Assembly: GCA_900469965.1 (NCBI GenBank)
Contig: UBZP01000013.1
Span: forward strand, 1-64,000
DNA length: 64,000 nt
Source of the DNA: Hyphomicrobiales bacterium
GTDB lineage: Bacteria; Pseudomonadota; Alphaproteobacteria; Rhizobiales; Rhizobiaceae
Direction of reading: 5' to 3'
Part shown: positions 8,808 through 18,575 of the stretch, one piece after another
Position numbering within the stretch: the stretch's first letter is position 1
How the letters are laid out: every line of letters starts with the position of its first letter
The notes under the pieces: generated by a model
Told to the model about the DNA's origin: nothing
What the model saw: the letters and a program-made list of their open reading frames with translations, nothing else
Databases searched by the model: none
Made by a program: the position numbers and the translations under genes

Positions 8808-9703
8808 TACTTCTCCGTTTCAATGAGTCCGCGGACGAACCAACGCTGCATCAGCACCACCACAAGGATGGGAGGAAGGATCGCAAGCATGGAGGTGACC
8901 ATCACAAGATGCCATTCAGTATCGGCATCGGCAAACGAGATCATCTTTTTCAGTGCAATGACGATGGTATTCATGTCATTGCGGTTGGTGACGAGCAACG
9001 GCCAGAGATATTGCGTCCAGCCATAGATGAAGAGGATTACAAAGAGCGCGGCAATGTTGGTCCGCGACAAGGGTAGCAGGATGTCTTTGAAGAAGCGCCA
9101 GGGACCGGCGCCATCCACGCGGGCCGCCTCGACAAGTTCTCCCGGTATCGTAAGAAAGAACTGACGAAAAAGCAGTGTCGCGGTGGCTGATGCAATCAGC
9201 GGCACGATAAGACCTGCGTACGTGTCGATGAGGCCGAGATCGACCATGACCTTGTAGGTTGGCAAGATGCGCACTTCGACAGGCAGCATCAGCGTAATGA
9301 AGATCAGCCAGAAGAAGAACATTCGCCCGGGAAAGCGAAAGAACACAATGGCATAGGCCGACAGGATCGAGATTATAATCTTTCCTATTGCAATACCAAG
9401 TGCCACGATGGTCGTGTTGACGAGCAGTGTCGCCACGCTGACCCCGCCGATGCGACCAACCCCGCCAAACAACGCCTCAGAATAATTTTCGAAGAAGCGT
9501 TCACCGGGCAGTAGCGGCAGGGGCGGGCGCAGTATCGTTTGCAGCGAATGGGTCGAGGCGACAAAGGTGTAGTAGATCGGGAACGCCACGATCAGGACAC
9601 CAAGGGTCAAAACCACATGCGCCAGATAGATACCGGCAGACGACTGGCCGATCATGAGCTTGTCATGTCCACTTGCGGGTGGAAGCTTTTCCGGCTCAGC
9701 CAT
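8807..9703 (-). CDS. ugpE: sn-glycerol-3-phosphate ABC transporter permease UgpE
   Basis: This inner-membrane permease forms the pore with UgpA. I chose the ATG at 9703 ([11 protein letters not shown]...) because AAGGAAGG lies seven bases upstream. Longer in-frame readings have no such site. The 298-residue protein shows the usual six membrane segments and the EAA loop that contacts UgpC ([20 protein letters not shown]). It ends IETEK. The start overlaps the end of ugpA by eight bases. Confidence 0.93.
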   Translation of the reverse strand: MAEPEKLPPASGHDKLMIGQSSAGIYLAHVVLTLGVLIVAFPIYYTFVASTHSLQTILRPPLPLLPGERFFENYSEALFGGVGRIGGVSVATLLVNTTIVALGIAIGKIIISILSAYAIVFFRFPGRMFFFWLIFITLMLPVEVRILPTYKVMVDLGLIDTYAGLIVPLIASATATLLFRQFFLTIPGELVEAARVDGAGPWRFFKDILLPLSRTNIAALFVILFIYGWTQYLWPLLVTNRNDMNTIVIALKKMISFADADTEWHLVMVTSMLAILPPILVVVLMQRWFVRGLIETEK

Positions 9704-10583
9704 AGTGCACCTTCCTTTCCACATAACGGAACTGGATCGCAGTAAGCGCAATGACGATAACCATCAGAATCACGGATTGGGCCGCCGAATCGCCGAGGAT
9801 GAGATTAACGAACCCATCGTTGTAAACTTTGTACACCAGGGTCTCGGTGGCCTTGCCCGGGCCACCGCCGGTAACAGCGTGGATGATGCCGAACGTGTCG
9901 AAAAAAGCGTAAACCGTATTGATCACCAGCAGGAAGAACGTCGTAGGGGCAAGCAATGGAAATACGATTGTCCAGAAGCGCTTGGTCTCGCCGGCGCCGT
10001 CAATTGCCGCAGCTTCGATCAGGGACTTGGGAATGGCCTGCAGACCGGCCACGAAGAAGAGGAAATTGTAGCTGATCTGCTTCCAGGCTGCCGCTGCCAC
10101 GACCAGAACCATCGCCTGCCTCCCGTCGAGCAGGGGATCCCAGTTTATGCCAAGCCAGCGCATGCCGTAGGCGAGCGAGCCGATTGAAGGGTTGAACAGG
10201 AACAGCCACAACATGCCGGCAATCGCCGGTGCCACGGCGTAGGGCCAGATCATCAGCGTTCGATAGATGGCCCGACTGCGCACAACCTTGTCAGCCATGA
10301 CTGCAAGCAGAAGCGCTGTGCTCAGGGCTACCGCGGCAGTGGCAGTGGAAAAGACCATAGTTACCTCAATCGAATTGAGATAGTTGGGGTCCGACAGCAC
10401 TTTCCTGAAATTCGCGAACCAGACGAACCTCGAGGAAAGGCCGAAGGGGTCCTCCCTGAGCATGGACTGGTAGAGCGCCTGACTGGCCGGCCAGTAGAAG
10501 AAAACGAGCGTAATTGCCAGCTGCGGGGCGACCAGTAGATAGGGCAGGAACGTGTTCGGAAAAACGACGCGTGGGGACAAATG
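9696..10583 (-). CDS. ugpA: sn-glycerol-3-phosphate ABC transporter permease UgpA
   Basis: This is the partner permease of UgpE. The TTG at 10583 gives [20 protein letters not shown], matching the start and the 295-residue length of the classical UgpA, and an AGAGG sequence precedes it. An ATG at 10634 would add 17 charged residues not seen in the family. Features include six membrane segments, the [15 protein letters not shown] periplasmic loop, [19 protein letters not shown], and the EAA loop [17 protein letters not shown]. The ugpB-ugpA gap is 182 bp, so an mRNA hairpin or a secondary promoter between them is possible, though none is obvious. Confidence 0.92.
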   Translation of the reverse strand, partial: HLSPRVVFPNTFLPYLLVAPQLAITLVFFYWPASQALYQSMLREDPFGLSSRFVWFANFRKVLSDPNYLNSIEVTMVFSTATAAVALSTALLLAVMADKVVRSRAIYRTLMIWPYAVAPAIAGMLWLFLFNPSIGSLAYGMRWLGINWDPLLDGRQAMVLVVAAAAWKQISYNFLFFVAGLQAIPKSLIEAAAIDGAGETKRFWTIVFPLLAPTTFFLLVINTVYAFFDTFGIIHAVTGGGPGKATETLVYKVYNDGFVNLILGDSAAQSVILMVIVIALTAIQFRYVERKVHYG

Positions 10584-10765
10584 AGAGCCTCTTCGGCGGC
10601 TAGAATGGTGGCGATGTTCGAGCGGCGCTCGCACGCACTGGCCCCGGCCCGATGATCGATGACCGATGACAGAGCCGTGTCAACGCTACGGCACCTCGAT
10701 CCGCTGGACTTAAGCGGCAAGCGCGGCGCCCGAAATGCGGACGTCGCGCGGATGCTCTGCCACTG

Positions 10766-12076
10766 TCAGTTATTCAGCGCGTTCCGGATCGCCTCATTGC
10801 CACGCTGGACGGTGTTGTCGAGAGCCTGCTGCGCAGTTTGCTGCCCGGCGAGCATCTTTTCGAGCTCCTCGTTCTCGATGTCACGAACTTGTGGCAGGTT
10901 GACAAGACGGACGCCCTTTGAGTTTTCGGTTGGCGCTTTGCCCATCATCTGCTTGATCGGGATTTCGCGGCCAGGATTTTTCTCGTAGAAACCTGACTTC
11001 TTCGTTTCCTCATAGGCGGCTACCGTGACCGGGAGATAGCCCGACACCTGGTGCAGGCGCGCCTGAATCGGCGTCTGCGAAAGGAAGTTGAAGAAGGCAG
11101 CCACGCCCTTGTACTGCTCGTCAGACAGACCAGCAAACACCCACAGCGACGCTCCGCCGGGGATCGTGTTCTGCGGGGCGCCCGCGGCGCCTGCCTCGTA
11201 GGGCAGTTGGCCAGTGCCATAGTTCATGCCCGACTTGACGATATCGCCGAGCCCGCCGGAGGATTCTGTGAACATGCCACATTCACCGGCGAGGAAGATC
11301 TGCTTTGCTTCCGACGTGCGGCCGCCATATTTGAACGTTCCGTCCTTGGCGAGATCGGCGAGTTCCTGGAAGTGCTTGACGAAGATCGGCGTGTTGATCT
11401 TCAGTTCGACGTCCGTGCCCGCGATGCCATTCTCATTGGTCCCATAGGACAGGTTGTTCCAGGCGGCAAAATTCTCGGTATGGATCCAGGTCAGCCACGT
11501 GGAGGTAAATCCGCAAGGGGCAGCGCCACTGGTCTTGATTGTCTTAGCCGCGTCCCACACCTCACTCCAGGTCTTGGGCGGATTGTCGACGTCGAGACCG
11601 GCCTTCTGGAAAATATCCTTGTTGTAGTAGAGGATGGGCGAGGAAGAGTTGTATGGGAATGACAGCATCGTGCCGTCTGGCTTGGAATAGTAGGCGACGA
11701 TGCCCGGCAGATACTGGCTCTTGTCAAAGGCGTGGCCGCCCAACGGAAGGATCTCGGCAACCGGCTTTATGGCACCCTCCGCTGCCATCATCGTACCCGT
11801 ACCCGCGTCGAAGACTTGCATGATCGCTGGCGGCTGCTTGGCGCGGAATGCGGCGATACCGGCATTCAGCGTTTCAGGATAAGTGCCCTTGAATACCGGC
11901 ACGACCTTGTACTCGGCCTGGCTCTCGTTGAACTCCTTGGAAAGCTCCTCGACCACCTCATTGTTGGCGCCCGTCATCGCGTGCCACCACGAAATTTCGG
12001 TGACCGCATATGCGGACGTGCTGGACAGCAATGCACATGTGGCGGCAATGCCCACCACGAATCCTAAGCTCTTCAT
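10766..12076 (-). CDS. ugpB: sn-glycerol-3-phosphate ABC transporter substrate-binding protein
   Basis: This periplasmic protein captures glycerol 3-phosphate and delivers it to UgpAE. The ATG at 12076 is supported by GGGAG upstream and opens a signal peptide (MKSLGFVVGIAATCALLSSTSAYA) followed by the mature start VTEISWWHAM. The 436-residue length fits UgpB. The ligand-domain signatures SFPYNSSSPILYYNKD and GGASLWVFAGLSDEQ are present. It leads the operon ugpB-A-E-C, which is complete and intact. I saw no full Pho box upstream, although ugp operons are usually phosphate-starvation controlled; only one TGTCAT half-site lies near 12290. Confidence 0.93.
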   Translation of the reverse strand: MKSLGFVVGIAATCALLSSTSAYAVTEISWWHAMTGANNEVVEELSKEFNESQAEYKVVPVFKGTYPETLNAGIAAFRAKQPPAIMQVFDAGTGTMMAAEGAIKPVAEILPLGGHAFDKSQYLPGIVAYYSKPDGTMLSFPYNSSSPILYYNKDIFQKAGLDVDNPPKTWSEVWDAAKTIKTSGAAPCGFTSTWLTWIHTENFAAWNNLSYGTNENGIAGTDVELKINTPIFVKHFQELADLAKDGTFKYGGRTSEAKQIFLAGECGMFTESSGGLGDIVKSGMNYGTGQLPYEAGAAGAPQNTIPGGASLWVFAGLSDEQYKGVAAFFNFLSQTPIQARLHQVSGYLPVTVAAYEETKKSGFYEKNPGREIPIKQMMGKAPTENSKGVRLVNLPQVRDIENEELEKMLAGQQTAQQALDNTVQRGNEAIRNALNN

Positions 12077-12145
12077 GTCTCGCTCCCGTTCTAATTGGCG
12101 AAATGTCGGGTTTCGCGTCGAGCAGTATTGTCGGATTATGGCGGC

Positions 12146-12164
12146 CACACAACAGCATTGTGTG
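12146..12164. promoter_or_regulatory. Inverted repeat upstream of ugpB
   Basis: CACACAA (12146-12152) and TTGTGTG (12158-12164) flank a five-base spacer about 70 bases upstream of the ugpB start. This could be a repressor or activator site for the ugp operon, or a leader hairpin. Confidence 0.35.
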
Positions 12165-12799
12165 AACAGCAGGAGCCTCCCGCTCATGGCTTCACCCTGG
12201 CCGCCTGCGCCCTGGCGCGAGACGACCTTCTCCCCGCTATGGCTGGGTGCGGGCTGAGGGTAAGGATTGTTCCGGCGCCAAATCACCAGTGTCATTATGC
12301 AATCGAAATTCATGTGCCTGGATTGTGCGACCTACCCATTGGTAGTTCAAGTTCCCTCGGAAAATGAATCGCCAATGACCGAACTCTCTCTTCCTTCCGC
12401 TGAGGAAAGCCGCCACCTACTACTGTGGCCAGGGCTCGCGGCGCTCCTCGTTCATCGGCTTCTCTTACGCCAACCAGGAAGCAAACGTCATGCTTCTGTT
12501 TTCTGGCGAACGTTGATTTCGGATCTGATCCTTCTGCCCTGCACCTTGATGGGCGGACCGAGAATATGCGCGGCCAAAGATCAGGCACTGTTCGGCGTCA
12601 TGGCGGCGTTTCTTTATTTCGGAGGTCTGGCTCGCGATGGAGCAGAAGGTTCCCGCCCGGCTGGTCACACTGATTGCAGACCCTGAACTACAAAGAGCAA
12701 GCAATTCCGCAGCGCGTCGCCGAGAACAATCTGCCTCCCAAAACGTTGATGAGTAACCTGCCCTGAGCAGGGCGCTTCCCAACCGTTCATGGAGGACAT
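12165..12799. other. Gene-free stretch between ugpB and the SDR gene
   Basis: Around 12210-12265 there is a short GC-rich sequence (CTCCCCGCTATGGCTGGG...) like the degenerate extragenic repeats common in rhizobia. A plus-strand reading frame (12267-12686) has no ribosome binding site or recognisable product, though parts look like degraded coding DNA. The last bases hold the GGAGG of the next gene. Confidence 0.4.
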
Positions 12800-13588
12800 A
12801 TGAACACCGGTACACTTTCGGGAAAGGTCGCACTGGTCACCGGTGCAAGCTCGGGGATCGGCCGTGCGTCGGCGGTGGCGTTAGCCGGGCAAGGCGCACG
12901 TGTCGGTCTTCTCGGCAGGAGCCTTGAAGAACTGGAAAAAACCGCGTCCGAGATCGCCTCCATTCCCGGTTCGGCGGTTTCGCTGGTTGCCGATATCTCA
13001 AATGACGTACAAGTCGAGTCGGCAGTAGCAGATCTCATTGCTCGTTTCGGACGCCTCGATATCCTCGTCGCGAATGCAGGGATTAACGGGGTGTGGGCAC
13101 CAATCGACGATCTCGCCCCGAACGAGTGGGACAAGACACTGGCGGTCAACCTCCGAGGAACATACTTGTGCATTCATTTCGCCGTGCCGCACATGAAAGC
13201 AAACGGCGGCTCCATCGTGATCGTGTCATCGATAAACGGCACCACAACCTTTACCAGTCCCGGGGCGACTGCCTATGCGGTGTCAAAAGCTGGGCAGCTA
13301 GCGATGACCAAGCAATTGGCCCTGGAACTGGCTCGTCATCGCATCCGCATCAACGCAATATGCCCCGGCGAAATAGAAACCAACATTGACGCGAGCACGC
13401 GCGTACGCGGCGAGAAAGAGACCGCCATTCCGGTTGTCTGGCCCGAAGGGCAGGTACCAATAACGGGCGGAAAACCAGGCAAAGCGGCGGATGTCGCCGA
13501 GGCGGTTATCTTTCTCGCCTCTGATCGGTCCAGACACATAACCGGCTCACCGCTGTGGGTGGATGGAGGGCAGGGATTGCTCAGGTAG
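12800..13588 (+). CDS. SDR family NAD(P)-dependent oxidoreductase
   Basis: This is a classical short-chain dehydrogenase of 262 residues. The cofactor motif TGASSGIG is at residues 14-21, NAG at 92-94, the catalytic Ser at 143/144, and YAVSK with Tyr159 and Lys163. It ends with the usual SPLWVDGGQGLLR segment. The substrate cannot be read from the sequence. Glucose/ribitol-type dehydrogenases and 3-oxoacyl-ACP reductase-like enzymes share this pattern. A good GGAGG lies upstream. It stands alone on the plus strand. Confidence 0.9.
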   Translation: MNTGTLSGKVALVTGASSGIGRASAVALAGQGARVGLLGRSLEELEKTASEIASIPGSAVSLVADISNDVQVESAVADLIARFGRLDILVANAGINGVWAPIDDLAPNEWDKTLAVNLRGTYLCIHFAVPHMKANGGSIVIVSSINGTTTFTSPGATAYAVSKAGQLAMTKQLALELARHRIRINAICPGEIETNIDASTRVRGEKETAIPVVWPEGQVPITGGKPGKAADVAEAVIFLASDRSRHITGSPLWVDGGQGLLR

Positions 13589-13687
13589 ACGCGGCTAGGT
13601 GGATCGGGCCGGTCGCTTGTCCGAGCCATTGGACGCACCCGGAAACCTCACCGGAGTTTGTGCAACCGTACACCGGTGCACTGCACG

Positions 13688-14134
13688 TTAAAGCTGCACT
13701 GGCCTTATTGTGGCCACCGAGACGTCTCCCAGTATTACACCCCTTTGCACATCTGTTCGTCCTCGCTCAATTTCGACGACTGAATAGAGCTTCTCAGAGC
13801 GAAAGGCGCTTGCTGAGGTGGTCGTTACATCTTCCGCAGGTGCAGCATCGACTTCCATAAAGTCCAGTTCGCGTCCAGCGGCTACGATCCTGGCATCGCC
13901 AGCCGTTCGTGCCGCCACAACAACCTCACCTTGAAAAGGGGAATTCTGCCACCGGGGATCGTCCATTTGCGCTGTCGGAACGAGCCTGTAGATATTGAGC
14001 GGCTCGCCAAAGTCGGCAGAACCAATGATCTGGGCATCCGTTCTTTGCCCTTTGCTCTCCACCGAGGTTCCGAACGTGGTCCCGCTCGTACCCGTGTCGT
14101 CAGATTCGATTCCAATTCCCGATTCATTTGACAT
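13688..14134 (-). CDS. Conserved hypothetical protein
   Basis: A 148-residue soluble protein. It has a low-complexity Ser/Thr/Gly-rich start, then a compact domain with NIYRLVPTAQMDDPRWQNSP, GEVVVAARTAGDARIVAAG, and FRSEKLYSVVEI. Similar short proteins, with DDPxW followed by a VVARTAxDARxVA helix, are frequent in rhizobia and have no assigned function. AAGGAGA precedes the ATG. A GGAAC-N18-TT stress-type promoter match lies 30-55 bases upstream, divergent from the one for the cysteine hydrolase gene. Confidence 0.7.
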   Translation of the reverse strand: MSNESGIGIESDDTGTSGTTFGTSVESKGQRTDAQIIGSADFGEPLNIYRLVPTAQMDDPRWQNSPFQGEVVVAARTAGDARIVAAGRELDFMEVDAAPAEDVTTTSASAFRSEKLYSVVEIERGRTDVQRGVILGDVSVATIRPVQL

Positions 14135-14165
14135 CCGACATTCTCCTTAGGGCTTCTGCAACAAT

Positions 14166-14190
14166 AATTGTCTCGGCTCGCTGTAGTTCC
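14166..14190 (-). promoter_or_regulatory. EcfG/RpoE2-type promoter candidate (loose)
   Basis: On the minus strand GGAAC (14186-14190) is followed after 18 bases by TT (14166-14167). Transcription would start about 25 bases upstream of the hypothetical gene at 14134. Confidence 0.45.
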
Positions 14191-14304
14191 AATTTGCTTC
14201 AGCGTTCGTATCGTCGGCCCGTCTTAGGCCCTAGGACGCTTTCTGGTGCCAGAACCCTGCCGGGGTGAGGCAAGACGCCTGTCTCTCAATGTCCGGTGTC
14301 TCTT

Positions 14305-14329
14305 GGAACTCTGCACCACGGCAGCCGTT
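14305..14329 (+). promoter_or_regulatory. EcfG/RpoE2-type promoter (perfect)
   Basis: GGAAC (14305-14309), 16 bases, CGTT (14326-14329). This is the full consensus for the alphaproteobacterial general-stress sigma factor, about 40 bases upstream of the cysteine hydrolase start at 14372. Confidence 0.75.
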
Positions 14330-14371
14330 TTCGATGCATTCAACACGCAAATCGCTCTGGAAGGCAGAACT

Positions 14372-14959
14372 ATGCTCACAGCCAAGTGGCTTCACTTATG
14401 CGTGGACGTACAGCGCATGTTTGCCGAAAACACACCGTGGCGGGTTTCTTGGATGCCCAAAGCGCTGGACGGAATTCTCGAGGTCGCATCGCGCTTTCCC
14501 GAACGGACCGTGTTCACCCGCTTTATTCCACCGCCTTCGTCGGCCGATGCACCTGGGATGTGGTCAACCTACTATGAGAAATGGCCGATGATGACCCGCA
14601 CGCGACTGGAGCCAGCCCTCGTGGATCTCGTTTCCGACTTGCAGCGTCTGGTGCCGCCGGCGCGCATTTTCGACAAGGCCACTTACTCACCTTGGACCAA
14701 CGGACGCCTGCATAGCACCTTGTCCCAGCAAGGTATCGGCACAATCGTGCTCACGGGCGGTGAAACCGATGTCTGCGTTCTAGCCGCCGCGCTGGGAGCG
14801 ATTGACCTCGGATACAAGGTGATTTTGCTGAAAGATGCAGTATGCAGCACGGCCGATCACACGCACGACGCTGCCGTAGAGCTTTTGGGTGGACGATTTT
14901 CCGTGCAGGTCGAACTCATGCTGGTCGAGCAATGGCTATCGTCTGTGCAACGCTCCTAG
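14372..14959 (+). CDS. Isochorismatase-like cysteine hydrolase
   Basis: This isochorismatase-fold hydrolase of 195 residues probably cleaves an amide or similar bond. The triad is visible as Asp12 (CVDVQ), Lys102 (FDKATYS) and Cys135 (ETDVCV). The ATG at 14372 is preceded by GGAAGG and places the first beta strand at the N-terminus. Longer readings (from 14246) add residues unlike the family and would include the promoter. The substrate is unknown; nicotinamidases, N-carbamoylsarcosine amidases and ureidoacrylate hydrolases share the triad. The perfect stress promoter at 14305-14329 suggests general stress control. Confidence 0.88.
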   Translation: MLTAKWLHLCVDVQRMFAENTPWRVSWMPKALDGILEVASRFPERTVFTRFIPPPSSADAPGMWSTYYEKWPMMTRTRLEPALVDLVSDLQRLVPPARIFDKATYSPWTNGRLHSTLSQQGIGTIVLTGGETDVCVLAAALGAIDLGYKVILLKDAVCSTADHTHDAAVELLGGRFSVQVELMLVEQWLSSVQRS

Positions 14960-15079
14960 AGTCCGAGGGGCAAGCGACGCTTTCGCGGCAGCAGCCAGAC
15001 CCCATAGGCGCGCGTTTCAGGCGCCGGACAGATGTCTTGCTAGATATCTGCATCGATGCGCCATGCCGCAACGCAAAAT

Positions 15080-15101
15080 GCCGGCGGTATTCGCCGCCGG
15101 C
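15080..15101. other. GC-rich hairpin in a gene-free stretch
   Basis: GCCGGCGG (15080-15087) and CCGCCGGC (15094-15101) form an 8-bp stem about 120 bases downstream of the cysteine hydrolase gene. No T-run follows, so it is not a standard terminator. The rest of 14960-15278 shows no gene. Confidence 0.4.
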
Positions 15102-15278
15102 AAGTTGTCCTCATACTTGCCGATCGGGGCCGATCAGCCGAGCGAGAACATTGTGATGGGACGTTTGTTCCGCAGGCGGCGGGAGGTCAGACTTTGGTCT
15201 GGCGAAAGGTCGACGAAGGTCCCTCTGAGGAACCCCAACATGGGATCAGGCTTTATCTGGGTGGAAAGGAGTTGCCTA

Positions 15279-15604
15279 ATGATGAAGACGATTGCGCTAT
15301 CTGCGGCTCTGTTTGCCGCTGTTTATTCCGTCCCCGCCGTTGCAGATGATGACAATGACGGTGCCGTTACCGGCGCGGCCGGAGGTGCCGTTACGGGAGC
15401 GATTGTTGGTGGGCCAGCTGGGGCGGCCGTCGGTGGAGCAGTGGGGGCGGTCGCGGGCGCCGTCCTTGACCCACCTCCGCCCAAGGTGGTGACCTACGTC
15501 GAGCAACAGCCGGTGCCGGCTAACCCGGTTATTATGCCGTGGTTAACGAGAGACGGGTCATTGTCGATCCGAAGACTTATACGGTCGTTCAGGTCCTCAA
15601 TTGA
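15279..15604 (+). pseudogene. DUF1236-like glycine-zipper secreted protein, frameshifted
   Basis: GGAAAGGA precedes ATGATG at 15279. The product has a signal peptide (MMKTIALSAALFAAVYSVPAVA), then a Gly/Ala-rich zipper (GGAVTGAIVGGPAGAAVGG) and PPKVVTYVEQQPVPA. The usual C-terminus then continues in another frame, as YYAVVNERRVIVDPKTYTVV to a stop at 15602-15604. That VVNxRRVIVxPKT tail is typical of DUF1236-containing periplasmic proteins. One base lost or gained around 15490-15535 splits the gene. As written, the frame runs on to 15647 with an unrelated tail. Confidence 0.75.
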
Positions 15605-15716
15605 CCCGCGTGCGCCTGCCCCTGCCGGCAACGGGGCAGGCGCGTGAGGGAACCAAAATGCGGACCCGGCGTTTGTCCATCAAACAAATTCCCCGTCGCG
15701 GACGCGGGAGGAACGT

Positions 15717-17156
15717 GTGCTGTCAGGCGCGGATCTGCACGACAACTACTTCTCCCGGCAAAAGGTGGTGCCACCTGTAGATGACCGGGGCTACACGTTG
15801 GCTGGCCGATTTTTCATCGTGGGCAGCATATTTTCGCTCTGCGCAATGGTGCTTGTTGGCGTTTTCGTGACGAAACTGATTGAAGAAATTGTCACGCGTA
15901 ATGCCGCTTCTTCCACCGCGCTTTATGTAGACAGCATCATTGCCCCCCTGCTTCCCGACATGGCAAAAGCTGAAAAGCTTGACGAGGTCAGCTCGCGCGC
16001 GCTCGACGAAACCCTGTCCCAGGGCGCCCTTCGAAGGCGGCTCCTTGCCTTTCGCATTTGGGGAAGCGACGGCAAGATCCTTTACTCGAACGACAATGGC
16101 CGCGTCGCGCGGCAGCATGTCGCGCCAGACGATGGCCTGAAAGCAGCGCTTGCCGGGCACCTTGTCGCGCAATTCGAGCCCGAGATGTCGTTTTTCAGCC
16201 AGCATCAAAGTGACCTTCCGCTCCTCGAAATCTACAGTCCGGTGCTGCAACCCTGGTCCGGCGAGGTCGTTGCAGTTACCGAGTTCTATGAGCGCGCCGA
16301 AGAGCTTCAGAGTGATCTCTTTCGGGCAAGATTGCAGAGCCTTACCGCCGTGGCTGGCGTAACGGTGTTGTTCTTTCTCGGCTTGTCCACGATTGTCGTT
16401 CGAGGAAGCCGCACGATAACCCAGCAGAGTGTCGAGTTACGCCGGCGCATCGATGAACTTTCGCTTCTGCTCGCTCAGAACACTGCGCTGAAGGCGCGAA
16501 TCCAGCGAGCTTCGGCGGCCACGACGACGCTCAACGAGAGATACATGCGCCAGCTGGGTGCGGATCTTCATGATGGGCCCGCCCAACTCATCGCATTGGC
16601 GGCGCTTCGTCTCGACGGCGGCGCCCTTTTCGATCCCAACACGCCGGCCCAACGCCGAAACAAGGAACTGAACATTATCACGAGCAGCCTCGACGAAGCA
16701 TTGCGCGAAATTCGTGACATCTGCACGGGCCATGTGCTGCCCCATGTTGAAGCCGCGGGCATGACAGAAATCCTGCTGGATCTGGTAAGTTCTTATAAAG
16801 AGCGAACCGGCCACCCTGTCGAACTTCGCTGCATGGCCGGACCCGAGGGGCTGCCCACCGCAGCAAAGATCTGCATCTACCGCTTCGTTCAGGAAGCATT
16901 GAACAACGGATTGAAACATGCCGGGGGCAAAGGCCAATGGCTCAGCGTTAACGGCGATGCATCATTCGTAAGTGTGAGGGTAGGGGATGAAGGATCCGGT
17001 ATATCACCGGAGGCGGCCCGCGACAAAGGTATCGGCCTCAGAGGCATGAGAGACCGGGTGGAAAGCTTGGGTGGCAGGTTCTCCGTGGCGTCAGACAGCA
17101 CTGGAACTGTCGTTACGATGACATTGTACCTTGAGGAGATGGAGAAGTATGAATGA
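15717..17156 (+). CDS. NarL-family sensor histidine kinase
   Basis: This membrane sensor kinase has a periplasmic input domain between membrane helices at about residues 31-52 and 209-229. It then has a HisKA_3 dimerisation domain with the phosphorylated His285 in RQLGADLHDGPAQL, and a HATPase_c domain (FVQEALNNGLKHAG, GDEGSGIS, GIGLRGMRDRVESLGG). Its length, 479 residues, is normal. It starts with GTG (GGAGG six bases upstream). The stop overlaps the start of the response regulator by four bases, so the two form a cognate pair. The signal is unknown. Confidence 0.92.
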   Translation: MLSGADLHDNYFSRQKVVPPVDDRGYTLAGRFFIVGSIFSLCAMVLVGVFVTKLIEEIVTRNAASSTALYVDSIIAPLLPDMAKAEKLDEVSSRALDETLSQGALRRRLLAFRIWGSDGKILYSNDNGRVARQHVAPDDGLKAALAGHLVAQFEPEMSFFSQHQSDLPLLEIYSPVLQPWSGEVVAVTEFYERAEELQSDLFRARLQSLTAVAGVTVLFFLGLSTIVVRGSRTITQQSVELRRRIDELSLLLAQNTALKARIQRASAATTTLNERYMRQLGADLHDGPAQLIALAALRLDGGALFDPNTPAQRRNKELNIITSSLDEALREIRDICTGHVLPHVEAAGMTEILLDLVSSYKERTGHPVELRCMAGPEGLPTAAKICIYRFVQEALNNGLKHAGGKGQWLSVNGDASFVSVRVGDEGSGISPEAARDKGIGLRGMRDRVESLGGRFSVASDSTGTVVTMTLYLEEMEKYE

Positions 17157-17794
17157 CCTACATTCGCGTTGCGATCGTGGACGATCATCCAATTTTCCGG
17201 GAAGGCGTGGCAAGATGCCTTGGTGAGATCGGCGGCTTTGCGATCGTCGGCGAAGGCAATTGTCACAACGACGCTGTCTTACTTGCCGAACGGGTGGCGC
17301 CCGACATCATGCTGATAGACATCTCGATGCCAGGCGGTGGCCTTGATGCTGTAGCCACGATATTGACACGGCGACCAGAGCAGAAGATTGTCTTGCTCAC
17401 TGTGTCTGAATGCAGAGCCAACCTGGCGCTAGCACTTAAGTATGGCGCCAAGGGCTACATCCTTAAGGGTGTCGGGGCCCGAACGCTCGCGGGAGCTCTC
17501 AGGGTGGTACAGGCGGGAGAAATATACCTTTCGCCCAGCCTTTCCGCGCGCATGGTCACAAGTCTGCTGCTCGGCGAGAATGGGGCCACACCTCGAATCC
17601 AGAAGCTGAGCAAACGCGAGCAGGAGGTTCTGAGACTTGTGGCCGACGGTCTCAGCAACAAACACATCGGCCGAAAATTGGGCCTACACGAAAAGACTGT
17701 TAAGCACCATATGACGCGAATCTTCGCCAAACTGGAAGTCCGCAATCGGACAGAGGCGGCGATGGTTCTGCGTGATACGATTCAAGCCGCCTAG
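17153..17794 (+). CDS. NarL/FixJ-family response regulator
   Basis: A 213-residue DNA-binding response regulator. The receiver domain has Asp10/Asp11 (IVDDHP), the phospho-acceptor Asp56 (MLIDISMPG) and the conserved Lys in YILKGV. The LuxR-type HTH is at about residues 146-205 (LSKREQEVLRLVADGLSNKH...). It is coupled to the kinase just upstream. It converges with the Gly/Asn-rich gene, leaving only 7 bp between them. Confidence 0.93.
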   Translation: MTYIRVAIVDDHPIFREGVARCLGEIGGFAIVGEGNCHNDAVLLAERVAPDIMLIDISMPGGGLDAVATILTRRPEQKIVLLTVSECRANLALALKYGAKGYILKGVGARTLAGALRVVQAGEIYLSPSLSARMVTSLLLGENGATPRIQKLSKREQEVLRLVADGLSNKHIGRKLGLHEKTVKHHMTRIFAKLEVRNRTEAAMVLRDTIQAA

Positions 17795-17801
17795 CTCTTT
17801 G

Positions 17802-18575
17802 TCAGTGTGTTACCTGCTTCAACCAGAGACGGAGGCGATCGAGTCCCGTGGCGGGACGATCAATAATAGTACGGCCCTTGGCATCCTTCATGGTAAATCG
17901 ACCCCTTTCTACCTGCTCTAGGAAGCCGTTTTCGTACCGGACCTGCACAGAATCGTCTTTTACCTCCTTGGCCACGACGGAATCTCCTGGCTTTTCGGCA
18001 GCTGGGCGACGACCATCCCCAACGCCATTCTGCGGCCCACCGGTCTTGCCCTTTCCCTGGTTCCCGGGGTTATTATTGCCGACGTGGTCGCTCTTTCCGG
18101 GACTATCACCACCGCTCCCGACACCTTTACCGCCGCCCTGATTTCCTCCGCCATTGTTATTGCCGTTGTTTGCGTTCTTGGCATGGGCAAAATCAAGAGA
18201 CAGCAAGGGAGCCGAAACCCGCACCGGGGCTGCCGCGGCAAAAAGGGCGATCAGAAAAAGTGTCGCGGGTTTCCCACTTTCCATGGCTCTACTCGCAGAC
18301 TTTGAACCAGGACTATAACGCGCACCGAGCGGTTTGTGTTCGATCATCGGGACTTTAGTCCCATCCCGCAGGAAATCTGGGCAGCCGAGCGTCGCGGCGG
18401 CAGTTCCGAGAGACTGCAATTCGTGAGCCGTCACGATGACATCTCTCCGTGACAAGAGCGATTTGTCTTCGAACCAGAGCGAGGGCCACTTTCGTGTACG
18501 CAATTGCCCGGAGAACGTGACGCTATCGCTCCGGACCGCCAACGGATCAATGACCGGACCGTTTGGTTGCGCCAT
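17802..18575 (-). CDS. Gly/Asn-rich protein with an internal signal-like segment
   Basis: The C-terminal part (from Met at 18284) looks like a known rhizobial type of exported protein. It has a hydrophobic segment (ATLFLIALFAAAAPV), a Gly/Asn/Lys-rich stretch (NNGNNNGGGNQGGGKG), then VQVRYENGFLEQVERGRFT and RTIIDRPATGLDRLRLW. The frame stays open upstream for about 97 residues to an ATG at 18575 that has a strong GAGGAATAAG site, giving 257 residues. If 18284 is the true start, the upstream part is either a separate fused gene or leader. If 18575 is right, the hydrophobic segment is internal. I cannot decide between them. A perfect stress promoter lies at 18885-18909. Confidence 0.65.
   Translation of the reverse strand: MAQPNGPVIDPLAVRSDSVTFSGQLRTRKWPSLWFEDKSLLSRRDVIVTAHELQSLGTAAATLGCPDFLRDGTKVPMIEHKPLGARYSPGSKSASRAMESGKPATLFLIALFAAAAPVRVSAPLLSLDFAHAKNANNGNNNGGGNQGGGKGVGSGGDSPGKSDHVGNNNPGNQGKGKTGGPQNGVGDGRRPAAEKPGDSVVAKEVKDDSVQVRYENGFLEQVERGRFTMKDAKGRTIIDRPATGLDRLRLWLKQVTH

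Noticed and set aside
12077-12330. Pho box upstream of ugpB
   Set aside because: Only one TGTCAT half-site was seen; two properly spaced half-sites are needed.
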